Shown in pieces: positions 38,385-51,200 of a stretch of DNA of 64,000 nucleotides (its first letter is position 1; each line of letters begins with the position of its first letter). A model generated the notes under the pieces. That model was not told the DNA's origin, did not search any database, and saw only the letters and a program-made list of their open reading frames with translations. Source of the stretch: Climacteris rufus (taxonomy: Eukaryota > Chordata > Aves > Passeriformes > Climacteridae); NCBI GenBank assembly GCA_013398175.1, contig VZRZ01004834.1, forward strand, positions 263,811-327,810, in the 5' to 3' direction. A program made the position numbers and the translations under genes.

Positions 38385-41300
38385 TGGCTTCCAGTAGGAT
38401 ACATTCCATAAACTTTCACCCTGGATGTTTGAGACTCAGACCTTCTACAAGAACTGTGTGAAAAGTCTGATATAACATTCATTATCCCAGGTGTTTAACC
38501 TGTGATATTACACAGACAATGCAGAGGCTGACAGGAAAGTGAGCTCTGTAGTCATACAAGTAGAGGCTTCATCTGAGAGTGCAAAAAATTCTGGATTTCT
38601 ATCCCATTACTTTCATTTCTGGCCAGACAAGCTATTGTCCAAAGGATCAACACCACATTTATAAAACAGATGAATCTGTTCAATTAGATATTGACTCCTA
38701 CAAGAATGTTCTCTGAAAAGACAATTCATGGTACTATTGAACATAATTTAAAATTTCATATGTGTAGAGAGGCTTCGGTCAGGTACCCAAATTCATGGAA
38801 GAGACTGCTATTCAGAAGAATAGTGTCTTTTTCCTTCTGTTGGCTAGACCTATAAAGTTTATTTGTCAGAACTCCTTGTGTCTGGATTCTGTTTTGAGGA
38901 TACTTAACTTCCTTAATTGTTCTTGTTACATAATTTAGTTTTCTTGGGATGCTTTTTAAGCCTCATGAGAATGTGGCACAGTAGTTGCTAAATCTTGCTA
39001 TTGGTCCTTGTCTATTCAGACACTTGTGTGAAGCTGGGGATGTTCATAAACATTTGCAGTCTTTGAGCATGATCTGCAGCTAATTCAGAAACAAAGATCT
39101 CCAGCTCTCTCTTGCTATAACTATGGACTTCAGCATAAAAATGGAGGAAGGGATTAGCCTGTGGCCTCCATGTTATATCATTATGCAGAGAAATAATATT
39201 TTTTCTTGGAAATCTAGATCTGTTTCTGGAAGGTGATTTAGCCTTGCCTTGTGTAAGACCTATGTATTTGCTTGCCCAATATCCATGTCTATATTATGGC
39301 CACAGCATATACATATGTCCCTGATAGAGTAAGAAATATCAAATAGACAGGTATAAGATAATGCTGTATTTTTAAATGAGAAACCTGTAAAGTCTAAGGC
39401 TCCTGCAATGAGATTTTTGTCTCTGAGTGCTAAAAAGCTCTAAGCTATTAATTGTATACAAGGCTAGGAATTCTGGGATAGAATTCCTTCCAAGAATGAT
39501 TACAGGGAATTTGCCCTTCTTTCCTGGGGTATGAATAATAATGAATTTGTGTTTTGTTTATTTTAGAAAGGACTTTCAGTATCCACAATCAATTGATTTA
39601 TATTTAAAGAGCTATATAAATTTTAAGTAGTCATTGACATTCCAACCAGAATATATTTTTGTATAGTTATCATGGAGATGACAATTTAAGACAAAATACA
39701 TTAATTATAACAGTGTCATCACAGATGCTGTTGTTCTGCTCCATTTTATAGACAATAGCTTACATTTCCTGTCTACTTGAAGTTTCATAGCAGAAAATAC
39801 TACAGTGGCTATTCCACAGATCTATTTGACATTATACATATTTTTTTAATTGCTAGTTGACCACCTGCTTTAGTAATTCTCTTAACATCAACAAACATTT
39901 AGGAAAATGGCTAGTTTTAAAAAATATTTTAAATGATATTTAAAGGCATTTAAAATTTACATGCTTTTTTATGGGTGTTTGTGTTGAACTCTGAGGATTT
40001 TAAGTAACAGCCAATAAATACAATTATTATTCAGGTTTTTTAGACATAGATTTTAGTACATTTTAGATCATAGCTCTATCAAAGCTGTTGTTAGTGATGC
40101 ACAGAAGAAATACCCTGTTTTTTAATCTGCTGTAACAATACCTGTAATTAATAATACAATGATTATAGGAGTTTTGACATTCACTTGTGGTTTCAGTAAT
40201 TAGTTTATGTAGTGTTTACGTTGAAGTCTCCCTGTTTACATCCTAAAACCATACACAGGAACAATACAAGATATCACAAAGGGTACTATTAGTGCCAGTA
40301 AGTTTGACCACAGTGTTGTGGTGTGGTCATCTATGGCTGATTTAATGCTCATTTTGAATTATAGGCTTCTGGGGTTTTGACAGGCTTTATAGCAAATTAG
40401 AAGTTCTGATGTGCCTTTGTTGGCCATTCTATAGTTTTCAATTTAATTAAATGCAAAAAAGAGTGTTGGCTTTGTTTCTGTTTTATACTGTTCTCTCATT
40501 TTAACAATAGATACTGAAGTGCTAATCCCATTCTGTTCTGCAGAGGTTCTTCTGTTGCCCTTATTCACATAGTATCTTCAGTCTTTCAGTCATGCATTAA
40601 ATGACCTGACTAACATCTGTTACATTTGGTTTGTTCTCTCACATTCCCTGGGGGAGGAATTTCATGTGCAGTTAGTGGGGTTTGTTGTAACATGGAGGTT
40701 TTTTTTAAGAATACGTATATTTCTTTGCATTCATATTAGAAGAGGTGAGATCAGTGCACTTTGCACCTACAACAAAAGACAGGATGGTTTAGGAGTGGAT
40801 GATTGTGGTAGAAAAGTTCTGTCTCAATTCATGTAGATTAAAACCATTATTATGTCTGAGGAGTGAAATTGTTGACCATGATATTTATCTTGGACATGTT
40901 GGACACAAGATGCTGAACATTTTGAACATAGGTATTGAAACATCCCACTCAATGTTCTCTTCTGTTAAAAATCAGTGCAGAGAGTAGGAAACTAGGCTAA
41001 AGTACTTATGGTGGAAAAATATAGATGAGAATTTGATAAAGACCGATGGCTTCTTGCTGAGGAATTTTGCATTACTGTGGTGAGATAGGTTATGATAATG
41101 GCAACTGATAATACAGGCTGATAATAAGGATGAAATGGAATCTCCTGGCAAGCTAGGAAAGGAGAAAACTGCTGTAGGTGCTGTATGGTTGGCCATTGTC
41201 AGGAGGAAGTCCAAGAGAATTCTTAAATATTTTACTGATTTAACAGTTTGAGAATATTTATGTCCAACAAAATAGAGATACAAAAATTGGTCTCTTGTGC

Positions 41301-44285
41301 CCATTCACTTCTTGTTCAGCTTCCACCAGCTGTTTTTCATTCCTGAGGAGATCTTGTTTAAGTAGTGAAACCCTGTTATTGCTGTAAAAGTGATAAAAAT
41401 CAGCACATCCAGATGCTAAGCTGGGGTTTGGAGCATCATAGAAAAATTAGGCAAGATTTCTAAAGCCATGATCAGTGCAACTCTTCTGCTTATTTGCAAA
41501 GATATAAATACATTTTATTTATAGAATGTCTTTTTATTGAATTCAAAAGAGCTTGCTCTTTTCTTCTGAGAACTGTAGAAGATGGCAGAGTACTTCTAGC
41601 AGTCCTTTCTGTTCTAAGAACATTTTGTGAATCAGTGTTATTCTGCAGTATTATTGTATTAGCAGCAAGAAATATTATGTCTAATTAATTAGTTAGTAAT
41701 TTTATGTGCTTTTTATATGTCAGTCTAGAGTACTTATATTTTTTGCAAAAATCAGGTTGCTTCCATACTTCCATTATCTAAGTGTTTCTCCTCCAGGTAT
41801 GGTTTCTTCTTTGAGCTGCAATATTAGCCACTGTATCCAATTTCTCCAGAAAGCAAAAAGACCCCCTTTCACAAAGCTAGAAGAATTTGTTAATTTCTCC
41901 TTCTAAAGTTCAGTCATTTTGTATTTTTGTGATCTTATTAAATGTAGCCCTTTCTTTTGTGCAGGGCTACTTTTTTGAGTCAATGCAGTCAGTGAGACAA
42001 TATTTCATTTATTTGGGAGGGGCATTGCTTGTATTACAGCTATTTATAATATTACAGCTATTATCACAGATGTTGAAACAGTTTTAAGCAAACTTGAAAC
42101 TGACTTGTATAGTTTTAGCTATGCAAACTACACAGATTTGCTTGATTGTTCATGTGCAAAATGAAAACATAAACCCCCATATATTTTTAGATAATGTTAC
42201 TCATTGTAATTTAAAATTATCTATATAGTATACATCTGAAATAGCTTTAAATTTTATGGTGGTATTGTATTAACTTAAAATATGCCTCATGCATAGAATG
42301 CAACCTTTATCTTTTTTCAATGCATGTTGTCATTTATCCTTCTTAAAATGTTTGAGTAACTGTGAAAAGTACTCACATAATGTTCATTTCAAATGTATCT
42401 CACTTTTCAGTTAAAGGGCTGTTAATTTATCATTAGGACGCAGATGGTGACTTATATGAGAGGGTGTGATCAGTTGAAAAAGCTGCATATTTGAATTCAC
42501 ACAGAGGAAAATTTCTGAGTGCACAGTAAGAGAAGGAAAGAGTGGTTAAGTAGATTTTAAAGTCAGACAAGAGCCCATTATGATCTGATTACATCACATA
42601 TGTAGTACAGTCTCTGAGAAATTATTGCATCAAGCTCAAGAATGTGAGATTGAAATAGAACATATTTAGAAATAAATCCCATATTAAGTTTCACTACTAT
42701 TATGAGTAAAATGTTTCAGTATTTACAAACCCTCAACCATTAAAATTTACATTTTTGTTCTAATATACCCTGCCTTCTTTCTTCCAAGTGTCTCTTCCTT
42801 GAGCATAGATTTTTCAGTTTATAGCAATCCTGTTCTATTATATATGTTAGGAAGAAGCCCAGGCTTCCAAGCCAGCTGGTACTTGTATTCATCATGCAGA
42901 CCAACCTGTGTTACCTTCTCATTCATAGCTGCTTTTTCTGAAGCAAGATTCACTCATAAAGGGCCTGGCTAAAAACTAATAGGTGCATGTTTTGGGTGAT
43001 GAAGGAGCTGCAGTGCCAAAGAGAAAACGAACCAACTTCCCAGTCAAAGCGCCTGTTAAAATACCTGTGTCTCTTGTGTACATAAAAATTGATAAAATTG
43101 AAATCAAAATAATGATTTTATCACTTTCCCAAGAAGGTTAAAAAATCCTGAACTCAGGTCTCATATTTTCCCAATCCTCATGTTATTCTTGCTCATCTTT
43201 TCTTAACTCTTTAATATTGTCAGTCACTTTTCACCACTCTTTTGCTGTACTTTTCTTGGTAAGAAAGTAAATTTTTAAGTAAATTTTTGAATTGTTCACA
43301 CTGTTCACGAGTTTTGGGATTCAGCTTAGCTTCTTATGGCCTTCTTATAGTTGCTGTCTCTTTTAAAGGGAGAAAGAAGTGTATTATTAACTATATGAAA
43401 AAATTGAGACTATAAGTAAGGCTCAGTTTCAAAATGTGTTGTTTCTGCAGCTGTGACAAGCACATCTATTTCTCTGCATTTTCTGCTCTCCATCAGGGCT
43501 GGTTTTTCAAGTAAGAGTTCAGCTGTGACTAAGAGTACTGTAATCTTGAGGGAATACACCAGACAAGTTAAAGAAAATCTGGAATGTTTGATACAGGCAA
43601 GCAGTGCCACAGAGAGGCCTCACAGGGTTATGGTAGATGTGCCTGCTCTGTCTTTGGTGAATAGGGATCATCTGTAATAGTAACAAACCATTGTGCTTAA
43701 CAAGACACTGTTGCCCAAAAGTATTAAATAATTTAAAATTTTGTTTATTGGTTAATATGAGTGTTTTTAGAGAGAACATTTAGTACCTACACAGGACCAT
43801 TGCCTTTTTTCAGTAATGGGAATGAGAAAAATTTCAAAAGGTGTTGCAGATATTCTATACCTTGTTTTGATCTAGAAGGTCAAGATCACACTTCCTACTA
43901 ATATTTTTATTCAGACCAAGTGATCTGAACAGAAGGGGCTTTAGAAAGTAGTTTTATATTGGCTGAAGTAGTATTTTAATTTCCTGAGATGCTAAGATTG
44001 TCTCTAAAATTGTGACTTTAAGTGTATTTGTAAGTCACAAAGAAATAGTAAAATTACTGCTTATTTTGGTCTGGTGGATTTTATTCTAAGCTATTTTAAG
44101 AGTTCAGAAAATCTGATGGAATCTCCTTTCTGGTTATAGAAGACTAGAAAACAGCAAGAACAGAATCCCCCATTAGAAATTTGGAGTGAGAATTTGAGGT
44201 GGCCAGGGTATTAGCAGTGCTTCAGCCTACTTAAATTCCAAGAAAAACAGTGGGAAAAATAAGCAAAATTCTTGTAAGTATCTAG
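38385..44285. other. AT-rich noncoding DNA, nothing recognised
   Basis: Intron-like composition, with no exon, structural RNA or named repeat seen. Includes a short local duplication of ATTACAGCTAT near 42033-42062. Confidence 0.5.
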
Positions 44286-44289
44286 AAGA

Positions 44290-45290
44290 TAAAAAAATAA
44301 ATGAATAGTAGTCAATGTGGATTTATGAAGAACAAATCATGATAGAAAAATCTAATTTAATTCTGCAACAGACATCAGCTTCTGTAGACAGAGAACTGGC
44401 AATAGATAACATATCTTGAGGAGGGCTTTAATATCGTCTTGAAAAACATATTCCTAAGCAATCCAGGGCAGGTGAGACAGAGAAAACTGCTGTAGAATAG
44501 TAATATGTACCCATGTGTAATGAACCAGCAAGTTTTACTTAATACTTATGGATGGTTTTCTATCTAAACAGAAAGATGTACCAAATGAAACTGAAGTTGT
44601 CAAGCACATTCATTAATGTTCAGAATGATGGAATAGAATGCACTTACAAGCATGTTAGGAAAGTTTTAAATTATTTTGAGAAATTAGAGATGTGGTCTAA
44701 AATTATTGCATGATATTCAACAAGGGTATTATTCAGTAAGTACTATGCTTACATCTAATAATAGATTTAGATTGAAGTTATCTGCTGACTATATATCAAT
44801 TCCCAAGTGCAATATCTAGACTCTAAACTGCCTCTTATGCTGAAAATGAACTTTAATTGCACATGTGCTTATGGAAAGGATACTTGCCATTAAAGGTTGA
44901 ATAAACAATTACAATGTCCTACAAAACTGTGAGGCAATAATGAGCACCACTAAATGGCCAGCTGGAATGAGTGTAGTTTTGAAAACTGCAGCTCAAAATA
45001 GCAGTGGATAAGTGGACATTAGTCCAGGTGAGATCTCTAGAAAGCATGCCATGAGAAGAGGCTAAACACTTTTTATAAGCTTAAGGACAGAAGACTTACA
45101 GGAACTTCAAGATTTTCAAAGAAATGAAAGGCTGCTGTTCTTCATGCCCACAGTAGATGGTGGGAGAAGAAGAACTTGCAGGTTGGGAGATTCAGAGAGG
45201 ATAGAAAGTAGAAAGCCTAATTTTTATTAGACATTAAGCTATTTAATGTACTGTTTTCTGATTTGCCTCTCACAAAAGTGAGCGCATTGA
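44290..45290 (+). mobile_element. Ancient CR1 LINE, plus orientation
   Basis: GTCAATGTGGATTTATGAAG then AACAAATCATG resembles the CR1 reverse-transcriptase block 'GTCAGCATGGATTTACCAAGG'. GAGGAGGGCTTTAATATCGT matches the region around 'AGCAAGGCTTTTGACACTGT'. Later CTGTTCTTCATGCCCACAGT and GCAGGTTGGGAGATTCAGAG match the CR1 3' region in the right order. Highly diverged, with many stops. Confidence 0.65.
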
Positions 45291-48200
45291 ACTTGTGCTT
45301 GGGATAGACAATGACTGATGAGAATAACCATTCTGAAACACAGTAATCTCATCCTTCTGTCATTAATTTCAGCAGTTTTGGAAAGTCTACTCCTACTGTC
45401 TCTTTAAGCAAAAATGCATGCACCTATTTCCTCAGAAGAAAAGTCTGAGTACTTTTGTTACAAAACAGAAGCATAGAATTTCACTAATTTATGAACTTGA
45501 GAATCAGTTTTAAACTTGTTTCCTGTAGATTGCCTTTACCTCTCTTTTATACTACTAGTATGGGTATAAGAAAATACTGAATTTACAAAATTTTGTTTCA
45601 TACTCCTAATTAGAAATTGCTACTGGTACTGCAGCTCTGCAAAATGTGTTAACTACTGAGTTTTTCAAGGATATGTAGTATGTGCAACCTTTTAAATCAT
45701 AGTGCTATTGTCTGAGCAGGTTTTGATGTCACTTTGTGTTTACTGATTTTCATTTCTATTTAATGTCTTTGTGAATAGCAGTTCTGGTCATTTTAAACGT
45801 ACTCTAACTGCAAACAGACATGAATGAATTCTTGTAATTAGCTAGGAATGAGAACAATGAGTGTCTGCATTACAATAAAGACTTAGGAGTTAAATGATCA
45901 TCCAAAGCTGCTATGCAGCATTCCATTATTAAACATTTAGAACTTCTGTTCACATAAGAGTTTAAATAACATATGTTTATGAAGAATGATGCTCACAAAG
46001 TAAGTGTTTCTATAGGTAGTATTCTGTCTAAGCCTGTACTACAGGTATAGTTTTGTTGAAGAAGAAATGTGAGATCTGAAGTTTGTTTTTTCTAACCCTG
46101 CCTTCCCTCTGCTACAAACGCCTTTAACCTATTACGTCCAATCCTGAATTTCTGGAATCCCAAACTAATCATTGTTACAAAGAAGTAATGAGGGTTTCAG
46201 ATAAGATGTATGTCAGGGAGAGTATTCTGGGTTCTTGACTAGTTCCTAAATTTGTTCCCAGGAAACAGAAAAGAAAGGGGGCAAACTTCAGATTCTACTT
46301 CCAAGTGACATTGGATCCTTTCAGGAAGTTTAGGTATTGAGTCAACATCAACATGCTAACTGTTGAGAGAATATTGTATTCTTAATTAGGATATAATGTT
46401 TAATTGTACACTTAAAATTTTTGTTGGTATTGGTGAAAAGGTTTAGAGGTTATGAGGTTACAAACACTTGAGTTTGTGTCTAACTGTTGGAATATTTTTT
46501 TGCAGCCTGGCTAGGAAAGTTAATCTCAGTAAAAATATCAAAAAAAGTAAAGTCAGACAGAAAACTGTAAGATTGTTATAGTTTCAGGGATACTTTATTT
46601 GATTTTAGAAATCTGTGTTAAAACTGATCACACAAACAAAGTTTTTCATCATTCTAGGAGACAATTTTGACTTTTATAGAGGTGTATGTACTATTTTCAG
46701 GAGCCACTGGGAAGTACTTTTTGAACCAGGAGAAGAAGGAAAAGAAGTGTTTTAACAACTTCTACTGATTTAAACTGTAATTTATGTAAGATCTCAGAGG
46801 ATAGATAGTTTGCTGAGAAGAATAGTTATAATAATGTCTGAGTAGTTGTCCTATGAAACCCAATTAAGGAAGTTTAAATAAACACAGAATTGAATAGTAT
46901 TATTAAATAGTAAAAATATAGTATTAAATAGTAATTAAATAGTATTACAATCATTATTTGATTGTGATCTCACAAAGTTGGAATGCAGAGTTCATTCCTG
47001 GAGCCTATTTAGAGAAATAGATGTTTAGTTTTCACTGAGAAATGGGACTAGTTACACAGATCAGATTCTCATTTCATTCTTAATTTTATAATGCAGACAG
47101 AGGTGAAATTTTCTGCTGGTTATTAAACCAATTTCCTGAACAACCTGTAAAAAGACACTGAATGAAATTAACACCCAAATCAAAAATAAATCTGTGATGT
47201 CACTACAGCCTGGAAATTTAGTTCAGCCTGATTCATCAGCCTGCCTTGTACTCTGGAATGTCCAATCCAGTGGACCCAAACCAGCAAGATTTTCATAGGC
47301 TGAGTAAAACCACAACTCCCTCAACCAGGAAATGTCTCAGATTCAGCCACTGGCCACTGCAGAGGATCCTAAATGGCAGGAGTTACTGAAAATTAATCAA
47401 AATTATTAATATAGTTTAATGATTAGTAATTTAATAATTAATAAAACTATTGGCATTCTTAGCCAAGACAAGATATTTTGATCAGAGCCCCTGACATCTT
47501 TGATTGAAAGAAATAATTCCATTATTTTTTATAGCAGATCATTTACATGCTTTTAAGCTTCTGCTTAGTGTGAGATTTCTGACATGGAAACTATTTGAAA
47601 GAATTTTAGTTCTGGGCCAAAAAAATCAGAATTGCTAAAGGTTAATGTCTCTAATGGGTTCTGCGGGAGTTTTTCTTCTTCTTTTCTTCTTTTTTTGTAG
47701 GTGTATTTTAGGTCATTAATTAGAGCAGAAGAGTTGTTTTGTTTTTCGAAGGGATTTACCAAGGCAGTTCCTTTTTTTAAAGACCAGTAGTATTCTCTGA
47801 ATATCAGTTTTAAAACATTAAAATGTGGATGTTTTAAGTGTAGAGAGAGTGGGATGTATGCAAATATCTCAGTAGTTTCAAATCTGTCTGTGCTCATAGG
47901 ATTGGATTATGTTCATCTCCAGAGCCCAAAGCCTGCTCACCAGAGAAAGCACAACCCCCCCAGTTTAATTGGCATCTGTGATATAGCACTAGAATCACTG
48001 TGTAAATACGTCTGTACAACCAAACAAAGAAAAATATGCACAAAAATGATCAATTTAAATAAACTCTTCAAACCGGGAGAGCCTTATTCATGCAATGAGT
48101 ACAAGACAAAGGCATGCAAACCAAGCATCAGAAAAAAATCTAGAAAAAAATTCCAAGTATTATTCCAAGTATTATCTAACTTTAGTTCCCTTTAAAATAA

Positions 48201-51200
48201 AGGTGTAAGTAGCAAGAAAACCCCAACAGAGTTCTGATAAGAAGAGATATGTAGACAGAAATAGCAAACCATTCTGATAAAAGATACACTGGAATATTTT
48301 ACTCTTAGGGGAGCATTGATTCGGGCATATAAAACCAATGGAAAAGAACATTTCCACTATTGTAAAGTGTTACTATAACTAGTCATGTAGACAGTTTATA
48401 ATAATGTTCTGTTTATGATTCTGGCTCTTCTATGCATCTAATGAATCACCAGACAACATCTGTTTTTAAAGAAAACCACTTGTGCTTTTTCTTAGTAGCA
48501 GTAAACTGGGCACTTTATTTACCTCAAATGTCTCATGTGGTCAGAGACATTACATCACAGATAGATGAGATTATATCACAGTAATTTCCAGTGATTTTCA
48601 GATAGAAACTTAAAATTCTGTAGAATATGTGAACAGAGAATTCAAAGTGATCTACAAGTATTCCTGTTTATATTTTTATTCATCTAAATGTATTCTTAGG
48701 AAAAATCCCAGTATTAAAAGAGGTCTTAATAACAGTATAATAACATCATAATATAATGATATTATCATCAGAATAGATAGTGTATAACATCTATTTTATT
48801 ATATAGAGTATACCATATAGGATATTCTATTATATATATATAGGATATATAATAGAATAATGTAATAATACAGGCATGATTCCCTCAGAAAATATTAAAT
48901 AAAATTTATTTAATAATAATATTTCTAACTCTCAAGATTTATGTGAACAGCGACACCAAATCAGCAAAAGTGAATGATTTATTGATAGACTATTTAAAAG
49001 TATTGTCACAAAATTTGTATGAAACAATAGACTCTGCATTACTGTTGTATTTCTCATTTATTTTTCTTTTCCTGCTTTTTCATTTCCTGTTTAAATCTTA
49101 GATTCTAATCTTGTTTTTGTAGCAAAAGTTATATTGTGTTTGTTTTTTGGTAGGGAACTTGCATTTTTCAAGCCATTTAGTAAGGCAGCCTTACAGCTGA
49201 AGTAGTTGTACTGCCAATACCCTGTTTATTATGCAATAGTTATCCTGAGCTTCATGTGGGAGAGGGTGCAGGACACAAGTCTGCTACAAAAAGGGGCTCT
49301 TTTTAAGGCTGGTTTTGAAGAGAACAATTAAAAAATCATGGTATTTGTTATTTCTGTTCCTGTTGTATCTTTTGCAAGTAATCCTTCTCTAGGATTGCCT
49401 GCACTCTGGAAGAAATCTGAATCCACTTCACACAATTAAATGTCACAGTCTGAGAAATACTGGCATTGTCTGCTGTGGAGTTTTTAAGCTCTAGTGTATA
49501 TGATTTTCACCTGGTGGATATCTTAGAGATAATAGTGTTATAAAATTGATATTTAACAGGGAAAATAGCATATCAAGTCCAAAGTAATTACCAGTGCATT
49601 TAAAATTAATTACAGAGTTAAAATTAATTTTTATGTTATTCACCTGGTAGCAGCTGAGCCCAGGGCTGCATATTTCACTAGCAGCTGGTGACAGCACAAG
49701 CATCTACAACAGCACTTTCTGCAGGAGACGCTTGGAATGCCATCTACTGTTGAAAAAGTAAAAAACCAACCCAAAAGCAACTCAAAAATTTTAGGAGAAA
49801 CTTCTTTTATTTAGTGGCTTGTTCTAAAATGAAACTCTACTTACTTTCAACTAATGTTCTGAAAAGGTCTGAATTGTGTTTGATTTCAATATCCTAGCTT
49901 TTGTATCAATTTTAAAATTAGGCTTTCTGCTTCATTTTATGAATTCCTTGAGAATTTCAGTTAATTGCAAAACAGTTTGAAGCATAAGTAAAACATAAAG
50001 TCTCATATTTCCAATACAGAATTAATAAACATTGTATTAAGTAAGGAATGTTGTGATCTAGACACTGAAATAAAAATCCCTTAAAAATCCTTATGATTAA
50101 AATTTTCATTTAAAATATTTAAGCCTTTTTTGAGTGCTTTTTAAGAAAAACAGTTGTAGGACAAGAACTTATATGATATTTGATTATCTGTTACTGAAGT
50201 TCATTCTGGTAAAACTGTGTTTGGAGATTATAGATTTACTCAATTTTGAGTAGTCTTGTATGTTACATTTGTTTGTATTTATGCATGTGTTCTTACTCTA
50301 ATAGTGGTAAATGTTTGCATTTTGGTCATGAACAAGACTGTACTATTCACAGTCATCTTGTTACAGTCATCCTCATTTCCAGAAGGAAAGTATGGCTCAC
50401 TGTAATGCAGCTATTGTGGTGCATTTCACATATCCTGTAGGCAAGACTGTAAAACATTTTTTTTCTCTTTACACAAAATATACAAGATTACACTGGCAGA
50501 CCTAAGATCTAAGTGCTATTCCAGCACTCCTGTGGAGAAATCTGATTTTTTGAAAATAGATACAGTAAAAAAAATTCTAGCTGTCAAAAATGAATCTTCG
50601 CTAGTGTTTAGGTTGTAGAAGTATCTGTAATTTAAACATTTTCTCAATACAAATCTAACCCGAGACTTGCTATGAGGTCTCCATAATTACAGAAAATTGC
50701 ATCTAATAACAAATGTTATGTGACAATTGGACAATTTTGTCTCTATTCTTCTTGGAAAATTAGAGGAAAGGCCAATATTTTTTTCAGATTTGACACCTGC
50801 TCTCTCAGGTTGATTTCTTTTGTTCTCTGTAAGTAATCTGCCTGAAATATCCAGATATCTAAAGGATTTAGGAGAGTAACACTTACTAAATTGGAGAGAA
50901 AAAATTAAATCCAAATAAAACTATTCCCCCCCGCGCCCAGTGAACTGAAGTATGCATGTGCTTAAAGCTCAATCAGCTAAAACATCCTGAGTGTAGACAG
51001 TTACTACTTCTCTAGAAGCCATGAACAAGTGTCAGGCTCCCATGTGGGTTTTTCTGCTTGTGTATAATATGAGCACTGAGATCAGAGAGAAGTCAGGACT
51101 TTTCAGATTGTGTGAGGGAGACATTAGTGTGACCAAATGTACAGCAGGACAAGTGGCTGTTGTCTCTCAGTGGAACATAAAGAAATTAAAAGTTATCTGT

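Noticed and set aside
38094..38411. 105-codon plus frame
   Set aside because: It is the complement of an ancient CR1 reverse-transcriptase fragment.
43453..43677. Frames of 74 and 86 codons on opposite strands
   Set aside because: No motif, splice edges or recognised repeat; overlapping frames on both strands suggest chance.
47565..48195. Two 110-113 codon frames on opposite strands
   Set aside because: Low-complexity Lys/Asn/Leu composition, no motifs or splice sites, consistent with chance in AT-rich DNA.
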